A stretch of 64,000 nt of DNA, from positions 62,001 through 126,000 of the forward strand of contig NZ_BMRK01000006.1 of the NCBI RefSeq assembly GCF_014648595.1. Direction: 5' to 3'. Each line of letters begins with the position of its first letter. Position 1 is the first letter of the stretch. The stretch is from Nocardioides luteus (GTDB lineage Bacteria > Actinomycetota > Actinomycetes > Propionibacteriales > Nocardioidaceae). Below, piece after piece: positions 40,164 to 47,619 of this stretch. The notes under the pieces are model-generated. The model saw only the letters and a list, made by a program, of their open reading frames with translations, was not told the DNA's origin and did no database searches. The position numbers and the translations under genes are program-made.

Positions 40164-41114
40164 ATGCAGAGCCGACTCCTCGGAGCCACTGGGCTGCGAG
40201 TCTCGTCTCTCGCCCTGGGCACCATGACCTGGGGCAGCGTGACCGACGAGCACGAGGCCCGTGAGCAGCTCGCCGGCTTCGCCGAGGCCGGCGGCACGCT
40301 CGTCGACACCGCGGCCGCCTATGGCGGTGGCGCCTCGGAGAGACTGCTCGGATCGCTGCTCGCCGAGGGAGTCGTCGCCCGCGACGACGTCGTCGTGGCG
40401 ACCAAGGCCGGGATCACCTGGCGAGCCGGCGACCGCGGCATCGACACCTCCCGCGGCGCCCTGCTCCGCGGGCTGGACGCCTCGCTGAAGCGGCTCGGGG
40501 TCGACCACGTCGACCTGTGGCAGGTGCACGTCTGGTCCCCCGAGGTGCCGCTCGAGGAGACCCTCTCGGCGCTCGACATGGCGCTGAGCAGCGGCCGGGC
40601 CGCGTACGTCGGGGTCTCCAACTACACCGGATGGCAGACCGCCCAGGCCGCGACCTGGCAGCGGGCCGTCCCGGGGCGCGCGACGCTGGCCTCGACACAG
40701 GTCGAGTACTCCCTGCTGGCCCGCGACATCGAGTACGAGGTGCTCCCTGCCGCCGGCGCGATGGGGCTCGGCGTGCTGGCCTGGTCCCCGCTGGCCGGCG
40801 GCGTGCTCACCGGCAAGTACCGCACCGGCACCCCCGCCAACTCCCGCGGCGCCGACCCCGGCTCCTCCGCCCGCGTCGACGTCTACGACGACGAGCGCTC
40901 CCGCGGGATCGTCACCGCCGTCGCCCGCGCCGCCGAGGGTTTGGAGTGGTCGCCGCTGCAGGTCTCGCTGGCCTGGGTCCGCGACCGCCCGGGGATCACC
41001 GCCCCCGTCCTCGGCGCCCGCACCGCCGCCCAGCTCAAAGAGGCGCTCCAGGTCGCCGACCTCACCCTCCCCTCCGAGATCGCCCTCGCCCTCGACGACG
41101 TCTCCGCCGTCTGA
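40164..41114 (+). CDS. Aldo/keto reductase
   Basis: A 316-residue NADPH-dependent oxidoreductase of the AKR fold: LALGTMTWG near the start, Asp, Tyr and Lys tetrad members in VDTAAAYGGGASERLLG and VVATKAG, HVDLWQVHVWS, and the cofactor-binding SPLAGGVLTGKY. A C-terminal region resembles the voltage-gated channel beta-subunit/YghZ branch. Start ATG at 40164. The substrate is unknown. Confidence 0.93.
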   Translation: MQSRLLGATGLRVSSLALGTMTWGSVTDEHEAREQLAGFAEAGGTLVDTAAAYGGGASERLLGSLLAEGVVARDDVVVATKAGITWRAGDRGIDTSRGALLRGLDASLKRLGVDHVDLWQVHVWSPEVPLEETLSALDMALSSGRAAYVGVSNYTGWQTAQAATWQRAVPGRATLASTQVEYSLLARDIEYEVLPAAGAMGLGVLAWSPLAGGVLTGKYRTGTPANSRGADPGSSARVDVYDDERSRGIVTAVARAAEGLEWSPLQVSLAWVRDRPGITAPVLGARTAAQLKEALQVADLTLPSEIALALDDVSAV

Positions 41115-41120
41115 CCCGCC

Positions 41121-41190
41121 GGTGTCGAGCATGTCGAGACCACCCATCGCAGAACATCAACCGCCCCGGTGGTCGAGCTTGTCGAGACCC
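41121..41190. repeat. Two dispersed GTCGAG element copies
   Basis: Copies at 41121-41144 (with GTCGAGCATGTCGAGACC) and 41167-41190 (with GTCGAGCTTGTCGAGACC) follow the aldo/keto reductase stop. The spacing is 46 bp, the same as the three copies at 45328-45437. Confidence 0.8.
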
Positions 41191-41256
41191 CACCCGAGGG
41201 AACATCTGATCGGGCACACTGGTTCTCCCGAGTAGTCCAGCAGAAGGAGTGCTGCC

Positions 41257-41484
41257 TTGGCCCGAGCCGAACGCCGTCCGCCCCGCCCGGGAGTGATGTG
41301 GGAGTACGACAAGGTGACCTTCTCGCGTGAGTTCTCCCGCAACATCGTCACCAAGCTTCTCGTCGAACGCGCCGAGCACGGCGGTTGGGAGCTCGACCGG
41401 GTACGCATCACCGCCGACGGCACCCGCCGGGTGACGCTTCGGCGCAAGATCATCCGCCAGCGACTCACCCTCCTCAACCTCTGA
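41257..41484 (+). CDS. DUF5703-family small protein
   Basis: A 75-residue basic protein, MARAERRPPRPGVMWEYDKV at the start and RRVTLRRKIIRQRLTLLNL at the end. It matches the actinobacterial DUF5703 family; the function is unknown. The TTG start at 41257 is supported by AAGGAG at the right distance (10-5 bases) and by the family length. It is a single gene upstream of a histidine phosphatase. Confidence 0.85.
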   Translation: MARAERRPPRPGVMWEYDKVTFSREFSRNIVTKLLVERAEHGGWELDRVRITADGTRRVTLRRKIIRQRLTLLNL

Positions 41485-41541
41485 CGGCCTCCCGGAGCGT
41501 CCTCGGCGGCGTCCGAGCCCGAGAGAACTAGGGTCATGTGA

Positions 41542-42099
41542 GTGATCCATCTCGTACGCCACGGCGAGGCCGCCGGTCATGAGGAAGCCGATCCGGGACT
41601 CTCCGAGCACGGCCGCCGCCAGGTCCACGCCCTGGCCAACCGGCTCGCCTTCCGTCCGGTCAGCCGCGTGCTCCACGGTCCGAGCCGGCGTACCTCCGAG
41701 ACCGCCGTGATCCTGACCGAGGTCCTCGGCGCCGGGTCCGAGGCGACCGACCTCCTCGCCGACCGCACCCCGGTGCCCTCCCCGGAACGCCGCGGCGACT
41801 ACCCGACCCACCGCTGGGAGTGGTTCGAGGGCGTACCCGACGCCGAGCGCGACCCCGACGGCACCATGCTCACCGACACCTGGCACAAGCTCTGGTTCGA
41901 GCACCACGACGCCGAGATCGTCCTGGTCACCCACGCCTTCGTCGCCGCCTGGTTCGTACGCCAGGTCCTCAACGCCCCGCCCGCCACCTGGATGCGCATC
42001 GGCCCCGTCGGCACCGCCACCCTCACCTCGATCGGCCCCAACCTCGCCGGCGAGCCGGTGGTGGAGACCTTCAACGCCGAGGTGATCCTCCCGCTCTGA
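41542..42099 (+). CDS. Histidine phosphatase family protein
   Basis: A 185-residue phosphoglycerate-mutase-like phosphatase: the catalytic LVRHGEAAGHEEADPGLSEHG with phospho-His at the start, HGPSRRTSETA, and VTHAFVAAWFV supplying the second His. It is shorter than mutases and resembles the SixA or alpha-ribazole phosphatase type. It has a GTG start and is probably co-transcribed with the DUF5703 gene 57 bp upstream. The substrate is unknown. Confidence 0.9.
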   Translation: MIHLVRHGEAAGHEEADPGLSEHGRRQVHALANRLAFRPVSRVLHGPSRRTSETAVILTEVLGAGSEATDLLADRTPVPSPERRGDYPTHRWEWFEGVPDAERDPDGTMLTDTWHKLWFEHHDAEIVLVTHAFVAAWFVRQVLNAPPATWMRIGPVGTATLTSIGPNLAGEPVVETFNAEVILPL

Positions 42100-42187
42100 C
42101 CAAGCGGGGCCAACAACCCGCCAACAACACGGACATCAGGCCGCGACACGCTGTCGTGGGCGCCCTTCGCACTGTCAGGATCCGCCC

Positions 42188-43033
42188 GTGACCTCGGCAC
42201 TCGACACCCTGACCCCCACCCAGCGCGACCTCCTCGACCAGTGGCTCCCCGGAGCCGAGCTGGTCACCGACCGCAGTCATCTGCATCGCGCCGGCACCAC
42301 CGCTCTCGTGCTCGCCTCCGGCGAGGACCGCTTCCTGATGAAGACCACCACCGAGGGCGTACGCCACCTCGACCGCGAGGTCGCGGCGTTCCGCAGCTGG
42401 CTCGGCCCGTGGACCGAGGCCGGGCGCGCGCCGCGTCTCGTCGAGGCCGACCTCGACGCCCGGATCATCGTGATGACCCACCTCGACGGTGAGCCGGCGA
42501 GCACCTCGCCCGCCGCCCACGACCCGGAGATCTACCAGCAGGCGGGCGAGCTGCTGGCGACGTTCCACGCCCAGGCGAGCGTGGAGGACGAGGAGTACGA
42601 GCCCGAGCTCAACGAGCGCGCCCTCGCCTCGCTCGACCGGGCCGGTCTCGACGCCGACTTCGCCGAGCGGCTCCGTGGCGAGATCACCTCGTGGCCGACC
42701 CCGACGACCGTGCTCGTCCCCTCGCACGGCGACTGGCAGCCGACCAGCTGGGTGGTCGACGGCGGCACGCTGCGCGTGATCGACTCCGGCCGGTTCGCTT
42801 TCCGGCCCGCGCTCTACGACCTCTCCCGGCTCTCTGCACAGGACTTCACCCGCAACGACACCTTCGAGAAGGCGTTCCTCGAGGGCTACGGCTCCGACCC
42901 GCGCGAGCCCGAGGCCTGGCACCGTCTCCAGGTCCGCGACGCGGTCTCGGTCGCCGCTTGGGCCGAGCGCACCGGCCACGCGGAGGTGGCTGCGCTGAGC
43001 AAGGAGACGCTCACCGGGCTGCTGGCTCACTGA
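42188..43033 (+). CDS. Phosphotransferase family (APH-like) protein
   Basis: A 281-residue aminoglycoside/homoserine-kinase-fold protein: ATP-binding LVLASGEDRFLMKTT, HLDREVAAFRSWL, catalytic PSHGDWQPTSWVVDGG and metal loop RVIDSGRF with Asp. Such proteins phosphorylate antibiotics, choline-like or other small alcohols; no resistance role can be inferred. GTG start, ends before a strong palindromic terminator. Confidence 0.9.
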   Translation: MTSALDTLTPTQRDLLDQWLPGAELVTDRSHLHRAGTTALVLASGEDRFLMKTTTEGVRHLDREVAAFRSWLGPWTEAGRAPRLVEADLDARIIVMTHLDGEPASTSPAAHDPEIYQQAGELLATFHAQASVEDEEYEPELNERALASLDRAGLDADFAERLRGEITSWPTPTTVLVPSHGDWQPTSWVVDGGTLRVIDSGRFAFRPALYDLSRLSAQDFTRNDTFEKAFLEGYGSDPREPEAWHRLQVRDAVSVAAWAERTGHAEVAALSKETLTGLLAH

Positions 43034-43054
43034 GCCGTTCCCCACTGTGACGGC

Positions 43055-43084
43055 GTTGCCCCACGCTCCGGAGCGTGGGGCAAC
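43055..43084. terminator. Perfect 30-bp palindrome between convergent genes
   Basis: GTTGCCCCACGCTCC and its exact complement meet without a spacer, giving a very strong hairpin 21 bp past the APH-like stop and 47 bp past the end of the convergent peptidase gene. It should stop transcription from both sides. It shares the GGGGCA motif of the 6371-6848 array but not its core. Confidence 0.75.
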
Positions 43085-43131
43085 ACTGTCTGAAGGGGAG
43101 ATCTCCGCCGCCGTGGGGAGATGCGCCGCGG

Positions 43132-44445
43132 TCAGACCGCGTCGAGGAAGCGGTCCATGACCCGCGCACCGAACTGGAGCGCGTCGACCGGCACCCGCTC
43201 GTCGACACCGTGGAAGAGCGCGGTGAAGTCGAGCTCCTCGGGCAGCCGCAGGGGCGCGAAGCCGTACGTCCTCATCCCGAGCCGCTTGAAGTGCTTGGCG
43301 TCGGTGCCGGCGCTCATCAGATAGGGGGCGACGAGAGCGTCGGGGTCCTCTGCGATCAGCGACTGCTCCATCGCCGAGACCAGCGCGCCGTCATAGGGGG
43401 TCTCCCACGGCCGCTGGTTCTGGTCGAACTCGATGTCGATGCCCTCGCCGCACAGCTTCTGCAGGGTCTCGAAGAAGTCGTCCTCGAAGCCGGGCAGGAA
43501 GCGGCCGTCGACGTGGGCGGTGGCCTCGGTCGGGATGACGTTGACCTTGTATCCCGCACTGGTCATGGTCGGGTTGGTGACGTTGCGCAGGGTGGCGCCG
43601 ATCATCCGGGCGGCCGGGCCGAACTCCTCGACGAGCCGTTCGGCGTTCTCCGGCGTTGGCTCCTCCCCCGCGATCTCGCCGACCGCGGCGAGCAGCGTCT
43701 GCATCGTCGGGGTCAGCTGCACCGGCCACTCGTGGGCGCCGATCCGGGCGATCGCGCCCGAGAGCCGGGTGATCGGGTTGTCCCGGTTGATCATCGAGCC
43801 GTGGCCCGCGGTGCCACGCGCCGTCAGCTTCATCCAGGCCATGCCCTTCTCGGCCGCCTCGATCAGGTAGAGCCTCCGCCCCTTCACCGTGGTCGAGAAG
43901 CCACCGACCTCACCGACCGCCTCGGTGCAGTGCGCGAGCAGGTCGGGGTGGTCCTCCACGAGCACGTGGGCGCCCTTCATCCCGCCGGCCTCCTCGTCGG
44001 CGGTGAAGGCGAGCGTGATCGGCCGCTCCGGGATCCGGCCGGTGCGCTGTCGCTCCCGGACGACCGCGAGCAGCATCGCGTCGAAGTCCTTCATGTCGAC
44101 GGCGCCGCGCCCCCACACGTACCCGTCCTCGATCTCCCCCGAGAACGGGTCGACCTTCCAGTCCTCGGCTGCGGCCGGGACGACGTCGAGGTGACCGTGG
44201 AGCAGCAGCCCGTCCTGCCGACCGGCGGCCGAGCCTGTCGAGGCCCCGCCCCACTGCGCGACCACCGAGGCCCGCCCGTGCTCGGACTCGTAGATCTCCG
44301 AGGAGATCCCGACCTCGTCGAGCTGCGCGGCGACGTACTCCGCCGCCTTCCGCTCCCCCGGCCCCGGGTCGTTGCCGTAGTTGCTGGTGTCGATGCGGAT
44401 CAGGTCACGGCAGAGGTCGACGACCTCGGTCTCGGCACTGGTCAT
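43132..44445 (-). CDS. M20-family metallopeptidase
   Basis: A 437-residue M20/M28-type zinc enzyme: LLLHGHLDVVPA with the first metal His and Asp, RGAVDMKDFDAML with the bridging Asp, FTADEEAGGMKGAHV with the catalytic Glu pair, and DERVPVDALQFG near the end. The dimerisation domain lies between residues 185 and 300. Such enzymes hydrolyse dipeptides, acyl amino acids or succinyl-diaminopimelate; the exact one is not clear. The ATG at 44445 is preferred. A GASTGSAAGR loop near residue 75 is encoded by a degenerate GTCGAG element (44227-44245). Confidence 0.92.
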   Translation of the reverse strand: MTSAETEVVDLCRDLIRIDTSNYGNDPGPGERKAAEYVAAQLDEVGISSEIYESEHGRASVVAQWGGASTGSAAGRQDGLLLHGHLDVVPAAAEDWKVDPFSGEIEDGYVWGRGAVDMKDFDAMLLAVVRERQRTGRIPERPITLAFTADEEAGGMKGAHVLVEDHPDLLAHCTEAVGEVGGFSTTVKGRRLYLIEAAEKGMAWMKLTARGTAGHGSMINRDNPITRLSGAIARIGAHEWPVQLTPTMQTLLAAVGEIAGEEPTPENAERLVEEFGPAARMIGATLRNVTNPTMTSAGYKVNVIPTEATAHVDGRFLPGFEDDFFETLQKLCGEGIDIEFDQNQRPWETPYDGALVSAMEQSLIAEDPDALVAPYLMSAGTDAKHFKRLGMRTYGFAPLRLPEELDFTALFHGVDERVPVDALQFGARVMDRFLDAV

Positions 44446-44548
44446 ACCGCCACCGTATCGACCGGTTGCGACGAACGGCCGCCTGACGTCCACCGATAGG
44501 AGGGCAAAGGATTTCAGTGTGTTCGGTTGCGTGGGTTTCCATGGAGGA

Positions 44549-45316
44549 ATGCAGACGCGCGCCCTCCTCTCCGCTCACCGCGCCGCCGCGCGCCAGTCGG
44601 GGAACCGTGACAACTCCTGGGAGTCGCTCCTGGAGGCCGTCCGGATGGAGGTGGAGTACGTCGAGTTCGACGTGCACCGCACCCGCGACGGCGAGCTCGT
44701 CCTGCACCACGACGGCCACATCCGCGACCGCTTCGGCCGCCGGCTCAAGATCGAGAACAGGACGTACGCCGCGCTCTCGCGCCTCGCACCGTTCCGCCTG
44801 GTGCGCTACCGGGAGGCGCTCGAGCTGCTCGCCGCTCACGGCAAGCACGCACACATCGACCTGAAGTTCGCCTCCCCCAGTGGCCACCTCGGGATGGCGT
44901 GGGAGATCGACGCCGCCGAGATCGCGCTGGAGGTGATGGAGAAGAGCTTCATCCTGACCACGATGGTCGACGAGTCGGTACGCGCCCTGCGCGACTGGGC
45001 CGACCGCCGCTCCCCCTCGACCCTCGTCGGCCTCTCCCTCGGCGGTGTCGACCTGCGCCACCACCCCCTCAAGCTCCTCCGCCTCAAGCTCTCGGAGTTC
45101 TTCCCCGGCGGCCGCATCCGCCGCTGCCGCTCCAACCTGGTCGTCGTCGAGCAGCGCCTCGCCGACGTCTGGCTGCTGCGCTGGGCCCACCGCCGCGACC
45201 TCAAGGTCCTCGTCTGGACCGTCGACAACCCCGGCCGCCTGCGCCGCCTCATCAACGACAGCCGGGTCTGGATGGTCACCAGCAACCACCCCTCCCGCGC
45301 CCTCCTCCCCGCCTGA
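44549..45316 (+). CDS. Glycerophosphodiester phosphodiesterase family protein
   Basis: A protein of about 255 residues with the GDPD fold: SAHRAAARQSGNRDNSWESLLEA, VEFDVHRTRDGELVLHHDGHIRDR (metal and catalytic residues), HAHIDLKFA, and a C-terminal LKVLVWTVDNPGRLRRLI. The usual HRG is HRA, and the central part is Arg-rich and longer than usual (RRCRSNLVVVEQRLA), so activity is not assured. An ATG at 44549 has GGAGGA immediately before it with no spacer; a GTG at 44519 with AAAGGA seven bases upstream is a good alternative, ten residues longer. Confidence 0.85.
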   Translation: MQTRALLSAHRAAARQSGNRDNSWESLLEAVRMEVEYVEFDVHRTRDGELVLHHDGHIRDRFGRRLKIENRTYAALSRLAPFRLVRYREALELLAAHGKHAHIDLKFASPSGHLGMAWEIDAAEIALEVMEKSFILTTMVDESVRALRDWADRRSPSTLVGLSLGGVDLRHHPLKLLRLKLSEFFPGGRIRRCRSNLVVVEQRLADVWLLRWAHRRDLKVLVWTVDNPGRLRRLINDSRVWMVTSNHPSRALLPA

Positions 45317-45327
45317 CCGCCCCGGTC

Positions 45328-45437
45328 GTCGAGCCCGTCGAGACCACCCCCGAGCCACACCACCCCACCGCTGGTCGAGCCTGTCGAGACCACCCACGAG
45401 CGACACCTCCCCACCGGTGGTCGAGCTTGTCGAGACC
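45328..45437. repeat. Three 46-bp-spaced GTCGAG elements
   Basis: Three copies of GTCGAGCCCGTCGAGACC (variants with CCTG and CTTG) lie at 45328-45345, 45374-45391 and 45420-45437, exactly 46 bp apart, between the GDPD gene and tRNA-Leu. The intervening sequence (with CACCACCC-GAGCGACAC) is also similar, so the unit duplicated as a block. Confidence 0.85.
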
Positions 45438-45505
45438 TCCTCCACGCGACACCCTCACCCCGATTCGGCACCACAGCGCCCTCCTGATAATGTTCTTCTT
45501 GTTGC

Positions 45506-45591
45506 GCGCGGGTGGCGGAATAGGCAGACGCGCTAGCTTGAGGTGCTAGTCCACGTATTAGTGGGTGGGGGTTCAAGTCCCCCCTCGCGCA
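45506..45591 (+). tRNA. tRNA-Leu (anticodon GAG)
   Basis: 86 nt with a seven-base acceptor stem (GCGCGGG pairing CTCGCGC, with one G-U pair), a D arm with GGCGGAATAGGCAGAC, anticodon stem CTAGC/GCTAG around TTGAGGT (anticodon GAG at 45540-45542), a long variable arm (CACGTATTAGTGGG) as expected for leucine, and the T arm GGGGGTTCAAGTCCCCC. The 3' CCA is not encoded. Confidence 0.97.
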
Positions 45592-45595
45592 CAGA

Positions 45596-45625
45596 GAGAA
45601 ACCCCAGGGAGACCTGGGGTTTCTC
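45596..45625 (+). terminator. Hairpin after tRNA-Leu
   Basis: GAGAAACCCCAGG and CCTGGGGTTTCTC are 13-base perfect arms around a GAGA loop, starting five bases after the tRNA. It is the probable transcription terminator of the tRNA gene. Confidence 0.8.
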
Positions 45626-46013
45626 GCATTTCACGAGAAGTCATCGAACCCTATGAGGAACGATGGGGGCACCGACGGCCGAGGCCCTCTCTGGTTGTCT
45701 CCTGAGGCGTATCGCCGCCGGGTCCGCCGTGGTGTCGCTGCGAACTGCTTGCGGAGCGCAGAAAGCCGTACTCGCGGCGGCGTCTCGACGACCTTCGCCT
45801 AGCGGATCGAGGACCGCTCCTTCGTCGTGCAGCATCAGCTGCACGCGGGCGAAGTCGAGATCTTCGACACTTCTTCGCGGTTTACTGAACGCGGTGCACG
45901 AGCCAGCGACCGGAACCGCGCTGGGTGCGCATGATCACCCGAGCACCGGAGAAGAATGAACAACAGCCCCAACACTTCATTCACAAACCCCGAGCAGTGC
46001 TACATACCGATCG
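45626..46013. other. Degenerate gap downstream of tRNA-Leu
   Basis: No confident gene in 388 bp. A 49-codon frame starts at ATG 45653 (SPEAYRRRVRRGVAANCL) and is stopped at 45800; the same frame then reads on as RIEDRSFVVQHQLHAGEVEIFDT, looking like the remains of a broken gene. Base composition is less GC-rich than the rest. I see no repeat of the tRNA 3' end further right in this window, so no attachment-site pair can be shown. Confidence 0.6.
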
Positions 46014-46808
46014 ATGCCCGTGACCGACCACGGCGTGGCTGTCGCCGGCATACTGAGTCATGCACGCACTTCTTCCCCAAGGGAACCGGGAGCCGCGCGG
46101 AGATGGAACTTGGCAGGTCGCTGGAGCGGCGCGCACCTTGCGTTCATCGAGGCGATGAACTGCGACGTACTCCTCCTCACCGAGGTCCTCGACGCCGTAC
46201 AAATCCCCGGCATGGGTATGCATCGCACCGCGAGACAGATGGCGGAACGACGGGCCTGGGCAGCAGTCGCAACCGCCCGACTGATGCATCCCGAGCCCGA
46301 TCCGCATCCGGCCACGGCCCTCGCGGTGATCGAGGGCATCCACTTCGCGTCCTCGATTCTCCCGTGGAGGTCGTGCGGGGACAGCCCGGTTTGGCACGGC
46401 GCGACGACGGCCGAGAAGACGATCTCGGCCGTGACAGACATCGAGATCGCCATTCCGGACGTGTGGGGCGGCGACTGGAACCAGGAGCTCCACGGCCCCA
46501 TCTACACCGGCAGCCGCGATGGCAAACAAGAGCTCCTGCGCGCCACCACCAATCTCCAGCTTCAGGTCCCGACAGCCGACGCTCCCCATCGCCTTGACGG
46601 TGTATCCAGCATCGACCACATCGCCATCCCTCGCGCATGGACCGTCACCGACGTCACCGCGATCCTCGCCAGGAACGGTCTCTCGGATTTGTCTGACCAC
46701 AGCGCGTACGTGATCGACGTGCACCAGCCGACTGAGTCCACCAACGAGACGGCAGCCGTCGCGCACCTGTGGTCCATGAGGACCACGGCAAAGCCGTACG
46801 GACCGTGA
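46014..46808 (+). CDS. Endonuclease/exonuclease/phosphatase-family protein
   Basis: A 264-residue EEP-fold metal-dependent hydrolase: WNLAGRWSGAHLAFIE near residue 31, the conserved Glu in DVLLLTEVLDA near 55, VWGGDWNQEL with Asp and Asn near 152, and SSIDHIAIP followed by SDHSAYVIDV with the catalytic His. All metal and catalytic landmarks are present, although the N-terminal 30 residues do not look like the usual first strand and could reflect a start further in. It could act on nucleic acid or a phosphate ester. It sits in the degenerate region between tRNA-Leu and an ArdC-like remnant. Confidence 0.75.
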   Translation: MPVTDHGVAVAGILSHARTSSPREPGAARRWNLAGRWSGAHLAFIEAMNCDVLLLTEVLDAVQIPGMGMHRTARQMAERRAWAAVATARLMHPEPDPHPATALAVIEGIHFASSILPWRSCGDSPVWHGATTAEKTISAVTDIEIAIPDVWGGDWNQELHGPIYTGSRDGKQELLRATTNLQLQVPTADAPHRLDGVSSIDHIAIPRAWTVTDVTAILARNGLSDLSDHSAYVIDVHQPTESTNETAAVAHLWSMRTTAKPYGP

Positions 46809-47110
46809 CGCCAAACTCGCCGCGCTCCACGAGCGCCCGACTCACGCCGTCGACGCGCTGATCACCGGCGACGACTGGCGCCGGGCGACGGAGCTCGCCA
46901 ACAGGTTCCGCAGCAGGAGCTTCAAGAACGTGCTCCTGATCCAGCAAGCGATGGAGATCGCGTACGCCGAGGGCCTGATCCCAACCTACGTCGCGGGGTT
47001 TCGGCAGTGGCCGACCCTGGTCGCAGCATGATGAAGGGCCAACTCAGCATCCACATCCTGGCCCCGCTCCACCAGCCGTCGACCGGTGTGTGGGAGCCGC
47101 TGTGGGAAGG
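46807..47110 (+). pseudogene. ArdC-like antirestriction protein remnant, frameshifted
   Basis: From 46807 a frame with no start codon reads AKLAALHERPTHAVDALITG, then DDWRRATELANRFRSRSFKN and VLLIQQ, ending TYVAGFRQWPTLV before a stop at 47029-47031. This is the N-terminal region of ArdC-like proteins from plasmids and integrative elements. One missing base near 47019 explains the stop: in the next frame it continues GRSMMKGQLSIHILAP, as intact ArdC proteins do, and then decays. The fragment has lost its start and the C-terminal protease-like part. Confidence 0.65.
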
Positions 47111-47166
47111 ATCGGCGCGCCTGCGCGGCGCAGGATCCGCCGCATCCGCGCCGGCCGAAGGTCGAG

Positions 47167-47619
47167 TCACCGCAGCAGACCCTGCTCTCCCGCACCTGCC
47201 AACATCTTGTCGAGCAACCTCCGCAGGTCGGCCCGCTCCACAGTGGTCAGTCCGCCGGTGAGCAGGGGCTCGATGGCTTCGACCCGCGGGCGCAGAGTCT
47301 CCAGGGCGGCGCGGCCATCCGCCGTCAGGGTCAGTGTCTTGCGGCGCCTGTCGACGGTGTCCTGCGTGCGGGCGATGAGACCACGGCGCACCATGCGCGA
47401 GACGACGTCGGCGATGGTGGAACGGTCCAGGAAGAGGTCGGCTCCCAGCTCGGCCTGGCTTGCGCCGGGCATCCCGTCGAGCACAGCCAGCGCGGCGAAC
47501 TGCACGCTGGTCACCTCGGTGGACACCTCTTGTTGCCACACCGCCAAGTGCACCTGTTGCGCGCGCCGCAGGAGATGCCCGGTGTAGCGCAACGGCTCGG
47601 GAGCCTCAGGTCCGCTCAC
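47167..47619 (-). CDS. MarR-family transcriptional regulator
   Basis: A 150-residue MarR protein: TSVQFAALAVLDGMPGASQAELGADLFLDRSTIADVVSRMVRRGLIARTQDTVDRRRKTLTLTADGRAAL is the winged helix. Its GTG start overlaps the stop of the flavin monooxygenase gene (GTGA), so the two are co-translated, and the regulator follows its target. In Comamonas a MarR protein, MobR, controls the 3-hydroxybenzoate hydroxylase gene mobA, a close parallel. It probably responds to a phenolic acid. Confidence 0.9.
   Translation of the reverse strand: MSGPEAPEPLRYTGHLLRRAQQVHLAVWQQEVSTEVTSVQFAALAVLDGMPGASQAELGADLFLDRSTIADVVSRMVRRGLIARTQDTVDRRRKTLTLTADGRAALETLRPRVEAIEPLLTGGLTTVERADLRRLLDKMLAGAGEQGLLR

Noticed and set aside
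45626-46013. Second tRNA or attachment-site copy after tRNA-Leu
   Set aside because: No second copy of the tRNA 3' end was found in the window.
46014-46808. Calling the EEP-family gene a pseudogene
   Set aside because: Despite its degraded neighbourhood, all catalytic segments are in one frame with no internal stop.
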